A DNA stretch of 64,000 nt from Niveibacterium umoris (lineage in GTDB: Bacteria; Pseudomonadota; Gammaproteobacteria; Burkholderiales; Rhodocyclaceae), in NCBI RefSeq assembly GCF_014197015.1, contig NZ_JACIET010000001.1, forward strand, positions 2,511,392 to 2,575,391, read 5' to 3'. The notes under the pieces were generated by a model. The model did no database searches, was not told the origin of the DNA, and was given only the letters and a program-made list of their open reading frames with translations. This document shows, in pieces, positions 18,559 to 27,227 of this stretch. Position 1 is the stretch's first letter. Each line of letters starts with the position of its first letter. The translations under genes were made by a program, and so were the position numbers.

Positions 18559-18598
18559 CGCTGACTCTGCGCTGACGGCGCGCTGACGGTTCGCTTAC
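18559..18598 (-). repeat. Four direct repeats, 11-bp period, likely response-regulator operator
   Basis: CGCTGAC at 18559, 18570 and 18581 and CGCTTAC at 18592 are spaced exactly 11 bases apart, one helical turn. On the minus strand this reads GTMAGCG units upstream of the DUF485-symporter start. OmpR/PmrA/QseB-type regulators bind such tandem half-sites, and similar CTTAC units with the same period occur upstream of the MHS transporter at 22627-22642. Confidence 0.65.
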
Positions 18599-18605
18599 AG
18601 CGCGC

Positions 18606-20009
18606 TCAGGCGCGCGGACGCACGATCGTCACGCTGCAAGGCGCGTCGGTCACGACCCTGTCGGCAACCGGAGGAAGGATGTTGCGGCCGACCATGTTGG
18701 GCGGCGAGGCACCGATCACGATGTGATCGACGCGATTGCTGCGCGCGTATTCGAGCAGGCCTTCTGCAGGGTCGCCCGCTTCCAGCACATGGAATGTCAC
18801 CCGCGCCGGCGGCAGCCCGATCGGCTCTGCCCAGTGGCGTAACTGCACCAGTTGCTGCAGATGCACCCGCGGCGCGCTGCCCGCTTCGTCGGATGTGCCC
18901 ATCACCGGCGCGGGCTTGGTCACCGTCACACAGGCCACCCGCGCCGCGGGCATCGCCAGCGCGAAGCGCTGCACCGCGTTGCGTATCGCCTGCTGGTGCG
19001 TGTCGCTGGTATAGGCCGTCGCCACGGCAACCATGATGATCGGCGCATCGGCAGCGCGTGTTGTGGGCGCCACCGTGAGCGGCGGTTCATAGCCCAGTCC
19101 GAACAGCCACTTGCGCAGCCGCTGCAGGCCGCCTTGCCGGCGCGACCAGCGCCCCTTCTCGCTGATCGCCACCTGATCCGGATGCTGCAGCTCGAACGCG
19201 AGCTGCTTCGCACTTGGCAGGCGTTGCTCGACTTTGACTTCAAGGCATCGATAGATCGTCTCCTGAAACGCCTCGGAGAGCGTCGGCACCAAGGCGCGCG
19301 GCGGAACGGGACTCGAGCGCAAGCGCTTGCGCATGCCGCCGGGCGTCGTCGGCGAACCGAACGGGTAGTGGCCGGTTGCGCATTCGTACAGCATCACCCC
19401 AAGCGCGAAGACGTCGCTGCGCGCCTCGCTGCGAACGCCCAGCACCTGCTCGGGCGCGATGTAGGGCGCTGACCCCATCGGGCGGCGGAACTCTTCGGCC
19501 AGCAGGTCCGGCAAGTGGGCATGGCGCGCCAGACCGAGATCGATCAGCACGGCGCTGCCATCGGCGCGCAGGATGATGTTCGATGGTTTGAGGTCGAGAT
19601 GGATCACCTCGCGCTCGTGCAGTTGCTGCACCGCTTGAGCGACGGCCGCGACGATCCGGCAGACATCAAGCTCCGGCAAGGGGCCTTGGCTCAGCAGGTC
19701 AGCCAGCGTACGCCCCTCGACGAGCTCCATCACCAGATAGGGATTGCGCTCGATGTCGCCCACCGCGAAAAGGCGCGGCACCGGGCCGCCGTCGAGCACT
19801 TCGAGCACCATCTGCTCGACTTCGAAACTGACCACCGTCGCGCCGGTTTCGCCGTGTCCCAGGCGCGGCACCTTCATCACCGCCGGGGCCGGCAGATCGT
19901 CGCGCGAAACGCGGTAGATCACCGCCATGCCGCCTGAGTGCAGACGAGCTTCGATGCGGTAGCCGTCGAGCTCTGCGCCGGGCGACAGCTCGGTGGCGAG
20001 CATCAGCAA
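18606..20009 (-). CDS. Ser/Thr protein kinase fused to universal stress protein domain
   Basis: 467 residues. The Hanks-type kinase spans residues ~17-290: glycine-rich loop LHSGGMAVIY, ATP-binding Lys46 (VMKVP), catalytic HLDLKPSN (Asp about 139) and a DLG instead of DFG metal loop, then APE-like IAPEQ. HRD is replaced by HLD, a non-RD kinase pattern. After a linker, residues ~318-467 form a UspA domain ending in VDHIVIGASPPNMVGRN...APCSVTIVRPRA, whose G-x2-G-x(9)-G(S/T)-like end suggests ATP binding. No membrane segment, so it is cytosolic. Its 5' end overlaps the metallophosphoesterase gene by seven bases. Substrates are unknown. Confidence 0.9.
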   Translation of the reverse strand: MLMLATELSPGAELDGYRIEARLHSGGMAVIYRVSRDDLPAPAVMKVPRLGHGETGATVVSFEVEQMVLEVLDGGPVPRLFAVGDIERNPYLVMELVEGRTLADLLSQGPLPELDVCRIVAAVAQAVQQLHEREVIHLDLKPSNIILRADGSAVLIDLGLARHAHLPDLLAEEFRRPMGSAPYIAPEQVLGVRSEARSDVFALGVMLYECATGHYPFGSPTTPGGMRKRLRSSPVPPRALVPTLSEAFQETIYRCLEVKVEQRLPSAKQLAFELQHPDQVAISEKGRWSRRQGGLQRLRKWLFGLGYEPPLTVAPTTRAADAPIIMVAVATAYTSDTHQQAIRNAVQRFALAMPAARVACVTVTKPAPVMGTSDEAGSAPRVHLQQLVQLRHWAEPIGLPPARVTFHVLEAGDPAEGLLEYARSNRVDHIVIGASPPNMVGRNILPPVADRVVTDAPCSVTIVRPRA

Positions 20010-20746
20010 ATGCCTTCGATCTGCTGCGCGAAACGGTCCGGCAGGCCCGCACGGCGGATCTTCGCCGCGGCGGCCGCGCTGTCGTACGGAACGCGGTGAT
20101 AGCTCAGGCGCGATCGGTCACGATCGAAGAGCGCATACCAGGCCCCGGTCTTGCCGTCGCGCGGTTGCCCGCAGGAACCAACGATCCCGAGCCAGCTGCG
20201 ATGGCGCCCGACCGGGATCGCGACATCAGGCGTAGGAAGGAAGGGGGTCAGGCGCCCGTCGGCGCCGACGTAGTAGAGCGTCGGGTCGTGCACATGCCCG
20301 CTGAACACATAGCGAGTGCCGGCCGCGTTCAGGCTGGCGCGTGCCTCGGCCGCGCTGGCGACATAGTTGAACGCCTCCGGCTGATCCGCGCTGGCGTGCA
20401 CCCAGGTCGCATCGCCATCGACCTGCACCAGCGGCAGTTGCGCAAGATAGCTGCGTTGCGCGGGAGTCAGGCGGGGGATAGTCCAGATGATCGCCGCGTG
20501 CGCTTCGTCGTTCATCGGCTCGTCACCACGGCCAACGACGGCGGCATCATGGTTGCCGAGCACCGCAGCCTGCACGGCGTCACCGAGCCCGATCACGCGG
20601 TCTATCACCGCGCCGGGGTCGGCGCCATAGCCGACGAGATCGCCCAGCAGCACATAGCCCTCGACGCCTTGCGCCTGTGCATGCGCGAGGCAGGCATCGA
20701 GCGCCTCGATGTTGCTGTGGATGTCGGCGAGCAGGGCAAGTTTCAA
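20003..20746 (-). CDS. Calcineurin-like metallophosphoesterase
   Basis: 247 residues. All metallophosphoesterase motifs are seen: ADIHSN, GDLVGYGADP, GNHD and SGHVHDP, ligating two metals; closest to the YfcE/PF12850 type. The start is TTG at 20746 (KLALLADIHSN), chosen because GAGAGG lies six bases upstream; an in-frame GTG at 20785 has no ribosome site. The gene overlaps the downstream kinase by seven bases, so the two are co-translated. It could be the cognate phosphatase for the kinase or act on small phosphoesters; the sequence does not decide. Confidence 0.85.
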   Translation of the reverse strand: MKLALLADIHSNIEALDACLAHAQAQGVEGYVLLGDLVGYGADPGAVIDRVIGLGDAVQAAVLGNHDAAVVGRGDEPMNDEAHAAIIWTIPRLTPAQRSYLAQLPLVQVDGDATWVHASADQPEAFNYVASAAEARASLNAAGTRYVFSGHVHDPTLYYVGADGRLTPFLPTPDVAIPVGRHRSWLGIVGSCGQPRDGKTGAWYALFDRDRSRLSYHRVPYDSAAAAAKIRRAGLPDRFAQQIEGIC

Positions 20747-20866
20747 TTGCGGCCTCTCAAGGCCTTGATATCGAGACCGCAGCACTCGATGCGTTTCTCA
20801 AGGCACCGCCCGGCGGTCGCCGGGCGGTCGTGCGTGGCGAAGCGCAAGCCCCGCCGCTGCAACGCA

Positions 20867-22540
20867 TCAGGTGTGGTGAATATCGCGGTCCTTGGTTTCG
20901 GGCATGAACAAGGTGCCGATCACTGCGGTCATCAGCGCGATCACGATCGGATACCACAGACCGTAATAGATATCGCCGGTGGCCGCCACCATCGCGAACG
21001 CCACGGTCGGCAGGAAGCCACCGAACCAGCCGTTACCGATGTGGTACGGCAGCGACATCGAGGTGTAGCGGATCTTCGCCGGGAATAGCTCCACCAGCCA
21101 TGCTGCGATCGGGCCGTAGACCATCGTCACGTAGATCACCAGGATCGTCAGCAGCGCCAGCACCATCGGGATATTGGTCTTGGCCGGGTCGGCCTTGTCC
21201 GGGTAGCCCGCAGCCTTGAGCGCCGCACCAAGCTCCTTGTCGAAGGCATCCTTCTTGGCCTTGGCATCCTCCTTCGAGAGGCCGGTACCTTCGTAGCTGC
21301 TGATCACGGTGCTGCCGATCTTGATCTGCGCAACCGCACCCGGCGCCGCCGCCTGGTTGGCGTAGGGAATGTACTTCTTGGCCAGCCCGCCCTTGGCGAT
21401 ATCGCAGGAGCTCGTGAACTTGGCCTTGCCGACCGGGTCGAACTGGAAGGAGCACTGGGCTTCGTCCGCGACCACCACCACCGGGCTGCTCGCCTGCGCG
21501 GCGAAGATGTCCGGATTGCCGTACTCGGTCAGCGCCTTGAAGATCGGGAAGTAGGTCAGCGCGGCAAGCACGCAGCCGATCATGATGATCGGCTTGCGCC
21601 CGATCTTGTCGGACAGCGCGCCGAACACGATGAAGAACGGCGTGCCGATGGCGAGCGAACCGGCAATCAGCAGGTTGGCGGTCATCGGGTCGATCTTCAG
21701 CGTCTGCAGCAGGAAGAACAGCGCATAGAACTGGCCGGTGTACCAGACGACGGCCTGGCCGGCGGTGCCGCCGAAGAGCGAGAAGATGACGATCTTGAGG
21801 TTGTCCCAGCGCGCGAAGGATTCGGTAAGCGGCGCCTTGGAGGCCTTGCCCTCTTCCTTCATCTTCTTGAACACCGGCGACTCGTTGAGCTGCAGGCGGA
21901 TGTACACCGACACGATCAGCAGCAGCACCGAGATCAGGAAGGGAATCCGCCAGCCCCAGGCTTCGAACTCATCCTTGCCCAGCGCGGTACGACAGCCGAG
22001 GATCACCAGCAGCGACAGGAACAGGCCCATCGTCGCGGTGGTCTGGATGAAGGACGTGAACAGGCCGCGCTTGCCCTTAGGCGCATGTTCGGCCACATAG
22101 GTGGCCGCACCGCCGTACTCGCCGCCCAGCGCCAGACCCTGCAGCAGGCGCAGCGAGATCAGGATCACCGGGGCCGCCACGCCGATCGACGCATAGGTGG
22201 GCAGCATGCCGACCACGGCGGTGGACATCCCCATGATGAGGATCGTCACCAGGAAGGTGTACTTGCGGCCGATCATGTCGCCGAGGCGGCCGAACACGAT
22301 CGCGCCGAAGGGACGCACTGCGAAGCCGGCGGCGAACGCGAGCAGCGCGAAGATGAACGAAGTAGTCTCGTTGACGCCGGCGAAGAAGTGCTTGGCGATG
22401 ATCGCGGCGAGCGAGCCGTAGAGATAGAAGTCGTACCACTCGAATACGGTGCCCAGGGATGACGCAAAAATGACCTTGCGTTCCTCGGCGGTGATGCTTC
22501 GAGCCTGCGGCTCGATGGCCATGCTCCCGGCCTGTGCCAT
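20867..22540 (-). CDS. MFS transporter, metabolite:H+ symporter (MHS) family
   Basis: 557 residues. VFEWYDFYLYGSLA and the RPFGAIVFGRLGDMIGRKYTF loop are hallmarks of MHS members (KgtP, ProP, ShiA), and GRKP repeats in the second half. The C-terminal half is interrupted by a soluble stretch of about 110 residues (roughly 345-460, with two Cys and the Lys/Asp-rich LSKEDAKAKKDAFDKEL) between membrane helices, predicted periplasmic. The substrate, probably a carboxylate or similar metabolite, is unknown. GGAGGAGAG ribosome site precedes ATG 22540. The adjacent TctDE-like system and CTTAC repeats upstream suggest substrate-responsive control. Confidence 0.88.
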   Translation of the reverse strand: MAQAGSMAIEPQARSITAEERKVIFASSLGTVFEWYDFYLYGSLAAIIAKHFFAGVNETTSFIFALLAFAAGFAVRPFGAIVFGRLGDMIGRKYTFLVTILIMGMSTAVVGMLPTYASIGVAAPVILISLRLLQGLALGGEYGGAATYVAEHAPKGKRGLFTSFIQTTATMGLFLSLLVILGCRTALGKDEFEAWGWRIPFLISVLLLIVSVYIRLQLNESPVFKKMKEEGKASKAPLTESFARWDNLKIVIFSLFGGTAGQAVVWYTGQFYALFFLLQTLKIDPMTANLLIAGSLAIGTPFFIVFGALSDKIGRKPIIMIGCVLAALTYFPIFKALTEYGNPDIFAAQASSPVVVVADEAQCSFQFDPVGKAKFTSSCDIAKGGLAKKYIPYANQAAAPGAVAQIKIGSTVISSYEGTGLSKEDAKAKKDAFDKELGAALKAAGYPDKADPAKTNIPMVLALLTILVIYVTMVYGPIAAWLVELFPAKIRYTSMSLPYHIGNGWFGGFLPTVAFAMVAATGDIYYGLWYPIVIALMTAVIGTLFMPETKDRDIHHT

Positions 22541-22626
22541 GTCTCTCTCCTCCGTTGTGGTTGGCTTTTTATGGTCGCCCCGCTATTCCATGCGGATAGG
22601 CGACCGGCGGAGGCTAGAAGCGCTGT

Positions 22627-22642
22627 CTTACGCCCGGCTTAC
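22627..22642 (-). promoter_or_regulatory. CTTAC-N6-CTTAC repeat upstream of MHS transporter
   Basis: CTTAC at 22627 and 22638, 11-bp period, 87-102 bases before the transporter ATG. The layout matches the tandem half-sites of PmrA/QseB-subfamily regulators (CTTAA-N6-CTTAA), and the regulator encoded at 24175-24849 belongs to that subfamily. Confidence 0.6.
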
Positions 22643-22691
22643 GCTGCGGCGCACCAACACGCGGCTGTCGTATCGGCGAGCATCGCGAGCC

Positions 22692-24188
22692 TCACTCGCG
22701 AGCGCCCGGATGCGGCCCGACAGGTTCCCCGGCGCGCGGAAACTCGATAATGAACCGGGTGCCACGTCCTTCCGGCCCCCCCTCGACACTGATCACCGCG
22801 GCGTGCAGATCGGCGATCTCGCGCACGATAGGCAGGCCAAGTCCGCTGCCCTCGACGCCGCTGCCGAGCACCCGGTAGAAACGTTCGAACACGCGTTCGC
22901 GATCTTCCGGCGGGATGCCGACGCCATCATCCTGCACGCCCAGCAAGGCCACCAGCGGGCGCTCGGCGTCGTAGCCGGTGAACACGGTGACATGGCCGCC
23001 GCGCGGGGTGTATTTGATCGCGTTGTCGACCAGGTTCTTCAGCATCTCGCGCAGCAGGACAGGGATGCCGTCCACGGTCAGGGGCCAACCGGTCGTGTCG
23101 ATGCCCAGATCGACCCCCTTGTGCATGGCGCGTGGCACGAATTCAGTTGCCACCTCGCGCACCAGCTTTTCAAGGTCGATCCGCTCAAGCCCGCTGGTAC
23201 CGTGCGAACTCGCCTCCGCGCGCGCCAGCGCGAGCAGCTGGTTGATCAGGTGCGCGGCTCGTTCGGCACTGGTGTGGATGCGTTCAAGCGACGCACGCAG
23301 GACTTCCGGATCATGCTCGGACAAGGCCAGCTCGGTCTGCATCTTCAGCCCCGCCAGCGGCGTGCGCATCTGGTGCGCGGCATCGGCCACGAAGCGCTGC
23401 TGGGCCTGCAGGTTTTCATCGAGGCGCTGCATCATGTCGTTGAAGGCCACGATCAGCGGACGCACCTCTTCCGGCACGCTGGCCGGTTCCACCGGTGACA
23501 GGTCGGCCGGCCGACGGCGGCGGATCAATGCTTGCAAGCGACTCAGCGGCGCGATGCCGCGCGTCAGCCCGAGCCACACCAGCACCACGGTCGCAGGAAT
23601 GACGAGGAACTGCGGCAGCAGCACACCGGTGACGATGCGCGAGGCCAGCGCTTCGCGTTTATTGCGGGTTTCAGCCACCTGCACGATCGCCTCACCGTGG
23701 CCGCCCGGCAGCGCGAAGCGCCGGCTGGCGATGCGCACGTCTTCGCCGCCGACCTCCAGATCCGCGAAATGCACCGGATGGGCCGCACGGCCGTCTTCGA
23801 CCAGCGGCTCGGGCGCCGGTTTGGGCAGTTCGGCATCGCCGACGATCAGGTCACCCTGCGGACCGATGACCTGGTAGTAGATGGCATCCTCTTCGTCAGC
23901 GCGCAGCAGCGCGCGCGCCGACGCCGGGAAGTTGACGCTCACACGCCCCTTCGCGTCGACCTGGATCAGGCGCGCGATTGCGGCGACGTCCGCCTCAAGG
24001 GCGCGGTCATAGGGCTTGTCGGCGATGCCCTGCGCGACGTGGTAGGTCGCAATGATGGAGATCGGCCACAGGAACAGCAGCGGCGCGAGCATCCAGTCGA
24101 GGATCTCGCCAAAGAGCGAATAGGGCGTCCGGCGCCCGCCCGCGCCGCCCTTGGACGACGCGGAACCCGGCCATCTAGGTAGCCGCAT
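22692..24188 (-). CDS. Sensor histidine kinase, TctE/QseC type
   Basis: 498 residues. Membrane helix at ~30-50, periplasmic 2CSK_N-like sensor region to ~185, second helix at ~187-207, HAMP-like linker, H-box ADAAHQMRTPL with His about 272, then N, G1 and G2 boxes (NLVDNAIKYTPRGGHV, VQDDGVGIPPEDRERVFERFYR, GSGLGLPIVREI). It phosphorylates the regulator encoded upstream, whose 3' end it overlaps by 14 bases. TctE-type sensors often respond to carboxylates; together with the neighbouring MHS transporter this points to uptake control, but the ligand is not readable. Minus strand, 150 bases before the transporter start. Confidence 0.9.
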   Translation of the reverse strand: MRLPRWPGSASSKGGAGGRRTPYSLFGEILDWMLAPLLFLWPISIIATYHVAQGIADKPYDRALEADVAAIARLIQVDAKGRVSVNFPASARALLRADEEDAIYYQVIGPQGDLIVGDAELPKPAPEPLVEDGRAAHPVHFADLEVGGEDVRIASRRFALPGGHGEAIVQVAETRNKREALASRIVTGVLLPQFLVIPATVVLVWLGLTRGIAPLSRLQALIRRRRPADLSPVEPASVPEEVRPLIVAFNDMMQRLDENLQAQQRFVADAAHQMRTPLAGLKMQTELALSEHDPEVLRASLERIHTSAERAAHLINQLLALARAEASSHGTSGLERIDLEKLVREVATEFVPRAMHKGVDLGIDTTGWPLTVDGIPVLLREMLKNLVDNAIKYTPRGGHVTVFTGYDAERPLVALLGVQDDGVGIPPEDRERVFERFYRVLGSGVEGSGLGLPIVREIADLHAAVISVEGGPEGRGTRFIIEFPRAGEPVGPHPGARE

Positions 24189-24849
24189 CCGGCTTTTCGA
24201 GGCAGTAACCGAGGCCGCGCACGGTAGCGATCTTCAGCCCGGACGGTTCGAGCTTCTTGCGCAGGCGGTGCACATACACCTCGATGGCGTTGTGAGACAC
24301 CTCCTCACCCCAGCCGCACAGGTGATCGACCAGTTGCTCCTTGCTGACGAGTCGTCCCGCGCGCAGCAGCAGGGTTTCGAGCACGCCGATCTCGCGCGCG
24401 GAAAGCTCCACCACCTGGCCACCGACCATCACGACGCGATCAGCCTGGTCGTAAGACAGCGCCCCCATCGTGATGCAGCGTCCCTGGCCGGTGCCGCGCC
24501 GGGTCAGCGCGCGGGCGCGCGCCTCGAGTTCGGGCAGCGCGAAGGGCTTGGTCATGTAATCATCGGCGCCCGCGTCGAGGCCGCGCACGCGTTCCTCGAT
24601 TGCATCCTGCGCAGTCAGGATCAGTACTGGCGTGGTGGACTTGCGTGCGCGCAGGCGCTTGAGCACCTCGATGCCCGGCAAGCGGGGCAAACCCAGATCG
24701 AGCACCACCAGGTCGTAGGTCTGGCTGGCGAGCGCGGCGTCGGCTTCGGTGCCGGTCGGCACATGATCTACTGCGAAGCCGCCGCGCTTGAGCGCCCGCA
24801 CCAGCGCGTCGGCGATGATCTCGTCGTCTTCGGCCAAGAGGATTCGCAT
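24175..24849 (-). CDS. OmpR-family response regulator, TctD/QseB/PmrA type
   Basis: 224 residues. Receiver domain with acidic pocket AEDDE, phospho-acceptor Asp51 (VVLDLGLPR), T in LILTAQD and K in MTKPF; then a winged-helix DNA-binding domain (ELSAREIGVLETLL, NAIEVYVHRLRKKLE, TVRGLGYCLE). These are the signatures of the TctD/QseB/PmrA subfamily, which binds tandem half-sites with 11-bp spacing. First gene of the two-gene unit with the sensor. A terminator-like hairpin sits in its upstream region. Confidence 0.92.
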   Translation of the reverse strand: MRILLAEDDEIIADALVRALKRGGFAVDHVPTGTEADAALASQTYDLVVLDLGLPRLPGIEVLKRLRARKSTTPVLILTAQDAIEERVRGLDAGADDYMTKPFALPELEARARALTRRGTGQGRCITMGALSYDQADRVVMVGGQVVELSAREIGVLETLLLRAGRLVSKEQLVDHLCGWGEEVSHNAIEVYVHRLRKKLEPSGLKIATVRGLGYCLEKPDAAT

Positions 24850-24955
24850 TTAACGCCCCGAAAGCCGCGCAGGCAGGGCACCCGCGCCTCGCCGGCGGAG
24901 TGTAGCACTCGCCCTTCGGAGCGGCGCCTACAGCGACCACGGCATTCGCCGGGCG

Positions 24956-24987
24956 AAAAAAAGCCCCGCACGATCCGCACGGGGCTT
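24956..24987 (-). terminator. Orphan minus-strand terminator upstream of the TctD-like gene
   Basis: AAGCCCCG (24961-24968) pairs with CGGGGCTT (24980-24987); on the minus strand seven T follow. No annotated minus-strand gene ends here, so it either ends a small RNA or attenuates the leader of the two-component operon that starts at 24849. Confidence 0.75.
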
Positions 24988-25376
24988 CAAGAATGTTTGG
25001 CCACGTGAGGGCAGCCACGTTCGATATTACTGTTGCGTGACCGCAAATCAAGCGGCAATTCGATCCGGGCCCAGACGCAACACCACGACCCGACCACCCC
25101 ATCACGTCAAAAGCCTTGCGGTGCAGGCCATACCGCCGACGCGACTTGCCAACCGCATATTCCTTATGGATTATTCCTCCATACGGCACTGTACTGTGCT
25201 GTTGTCTTTTTCCAACACACCCAAGCCGGAACCCCGCCCGGCGGCCCTGTTTCGGAAGGTGCCGGCGGCGGTGCCTCGCCGGCAAGTTATGTAACACTGC
25301 GAAGCGCCAGCGCAGCACAAAGCGCCGGACAACAGAGAGGCATGCCAGACCGGACATGCCCGAGGAGGCTGACAAC
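24988..25376. other. Intergenic region with candidate minus-strand promoter and small transcript
   Basis: No gene is supported here; open frames on both strands look like chance. On the minus strand TTGATT (25051-25046) and TAATAT (25029-25024) with a 16-base spacer form a plausible promoter, followed by a small hairpin (25003-25007 with 25016-25020) and then the terminator at 24956-24987, giving a predicted RNA of about 60 bases. A second weaker pair lies near 25170-25205. The plus side must hold the promoter of the gene at 25377, but no convincing hexamers were found. The middle (25130-25220) is distinctly A/T-rich relative to the surroundings. Confidence 0.4.
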
Positions 25377-25949
25377 ATGAGAGAAACGATCTACTTCAAG
25401 ACGCCGGCCGGCGTGCATGAAATCCAGGCGCGCCAGATCCGCCTGCATCCGCGCTTGCGTTCCCTGCTGGTGCTGGTGGACGGCAAGCACAGTGCCGGCG
25501 ATCTGCTGGATACCCTGCAGGCGATCGGCGTCAGCGCAGCGCACCTCACCGAACTGGCCGACCTTGGCCTGATCGCACCGGCGGGCGGCAGCGTCAGCCC
25601 GGACACGATTGCCGACAGCGAAGCGAGCGCCACCGCCGAGGCTGAGACTGAGGCGGGTTTCGACGCAGAAATCGCGGAGGCCACGGAGGACGTGGTAACC
25701 GCATCTGGCGAAGTGCCGGACGCGGCCCAGCAGTTGCGCCAGCTCTACAGCTATTTCAACGAGCACATTCGCGAGACCCTCGGGCTGCGCGGATTCATGC
25801 TGCAGCTTCAGGTCGAGAAGGCGGAAACGCTGGCCGACTATGTGGCGATCCGCGACGAGTTTGTCGCCGCCGCGCGCAAGGCAAAAGGCGAAGGCACCGC
25901 GGCGCGACTCGAAGGCGAACTCGACCGCTTGCTTCAACTGCCGGCTTGA
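25377..25949 (+). CDS. Hypothetical protein with winged-helix-like N-terminus
   Basis: 190 residues, family not recognised. The first ~65 residues (IYFKTPAGVHEIQARQIRLHPRLRSLLVLVDGKHSAGDLLDTL...LADLGLI) resemble the small winged-helix-like module found in several betaproteobacterial hypothetical proteins. An Ala/Glu-rich acidic linker follows at ~75-120, and a helical C-terminal segment (QLRQLYSYFNEHIRETLGLRGFMLQLQVEKA) ends the protein. No signal peptide or membrane helix. ATG 25377 is chosen over upstream starts because a GAGGAGG ribosome site lies eight bases before it. It is convergent with the efflux operon and stands alone, so context gives no function. Confidence 0.75.
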   Translation: MRETIYFKTPAGVHEIQARQIRLHPRLRSLLVLVDGKHSAGDLLDTLQAIGVSAAHLTELADLGLIAPAGGSVSPDTIADSEASATAEAETEAGFDAEIAEATEDVVTASGEVPDAAQQLRQLYSYFNEHIRETLGLRGFMLQLQVEKAETLADYVAIRDEFVAAARKAKGEGTAARLEGELDRLLQLPA

Positions 25950-26015
25950 TAGCGCGGGCCGCGGCGTGGGCGGCGAGGAGCCGTCGGCCGCGCCGCACGC
26001 TTCACCCGGCCCTGC

Positions 26016-27227
26016 TCACTCGTGCCGCAGCGCCTCGATCGGGTCGAGTTGCGCCGCGCGACGCGCCGGCATGAAACCGAAGATCACGCCGACCGCCGCC
26101 GCAAAACCGAAGGCGAGCAGGTTGATTCGCAGGTCGAAAGTGAAAGGCACGTTCATCGCCCCCGCCATGACGGTCGATGCGAGCAAGGCGAGCAGCACAC
26201 CGATCAGCCCGCCGAGCGATGACAGCGTCACCGCCTCGACCAGGAACTGCAGCAGCACCTCGCGCGGCAGCGCGCCGATCGCGAGGCGGATGCCGATTTC
26301 GCGCGTGCGCTCGGTCACCGACACCAGCATGATGTTCATGATGCCGATGCCGCCGACCAACAAGCTCACGCCAGCAACCGCACCGAGCAGTGATGTCATG
26401 ACGCGGGTGGTGGAGCTGAGCGCCTGCGCGATCTGGCGCGTATCCATCACCGAGAAGTCGTCCGACTCGTTCGGCGCGATGTTGCGCAACTCGCGCATCA
26501 CCGCGCTGATCTGCGCGACCAGCACGTCGCCATCGACGCCATCCTTGCCCGACACGAAGATCTGCCCCACCTGCTGGGTGCCCTGACGCCCTGCGAGGCG
26601 CCGCTGCAAGGTCGTGATCGGCAGCAGGATGGTGTCGTCCTGATCGGCGCCGAAAGAAGACTGCCCCTTCACCGCAAGGGTGCCGATCACCTCACAGGAC
26701 ATCGTATTCACGCGGATCTTCGCGCCGATCGGATCGTCGTTGGCGAACAGCTCCTTGCGCACGGTATTGCCGATCACGCACACCGCGCGCCCGCTGCGCA
26801 GATCCGCCGCGCTGAAGGCGCGGCCGCTCAGCACTTCGCGATTCGCGATCTGGAAGTATTCCGGCGTCGAACCGACCACGCTGGTGGTCCAGTTCTTCTG
26901 CTGGTACACAATGCTGACCGAGCGGTTCGTCACCGGTGCCACTGCCTCGATGCCCGATACGCGGTCGACCAACGCCGGCGCATCGCTCATCTTGAAGCGT
27001 GCGACACCGCCTTGCGGCATGCCGATCGCCGCGCCAGGCCGCACGATGATCAGGTTGCTGCCAAGGCTCGCGACCTGGGCAGTGACCGCATCGGTGGCGC
27101 CCTGCCCCAGCGTCACCATGGTGATCACCGCTGCCACGCCGATCACGATGCCCAGCACGGTAAGGAAGGCGCGCATCAGATTGCGACGGATCTCGCGCAG
27201 GGCCAGCAGCAATGCGTTCAGCAGCAT
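26016..27227 (-). CDS. MacB-type ABC transporter permease
   Basis: 403 residues: N-terminal helix ([22 protein letters not shown]), a large periplasmic MacB_PCD domain (residues ~45-270), and three C-terminal helices of the FtsX domain with the [37 protein letters not shown] signature, ending [16 protein letters not shown]. It forms the mechanotransmission permease of a MacAB-TolC-like tripartite pump. The ATPase is encoded separately rather than fused, overlapping by 10 bases. Last gene of the minus-strand operon. Confidence 0.92.
   Translation of the reverse strand: MLLNALLLALREIRRNLMRAFLTVLGIVIGVAAVITMVTLGQGATDAVTAQVASLGSNLIIVRPGAAIGMPQGGVARFKMSDAPALVDRVSGIEAVAPVTNRSVSIVYQQKNWTTSVVGSTPEYFQIANREVLSGRAFSAADLRSGRAVCVIGNTVRKELFANDDPIGAKIRVNTMSCEVIGTLAVKGQSSFGADQDDTILLPITTLQRRLAGRQGTQQVGQIFVSGKDGVDGDVLVAQISAVMRELRNIAPNESDDFSVMDTRQIAQALSSTTRVMTSLLGAVAGVSLLVGGIGIMNIMLVSVTERTREIGIRLAIGALPREVLLQFLVEAVTLSSLGGLIGVLLALLASTVMAGAMNVPFTFDLRINLLAFGFAAAVGVIFGFMPARRAAQLDPIEALRHE

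Noticed and set aside
25116..25376. N-terminal extension of the hypothetical gene at 25377
   Set aside because: The extension lacks a ribosome site, is Arg/Cys-rich and unlike the rest; GAGGAGG directly precedes ATG 25377.
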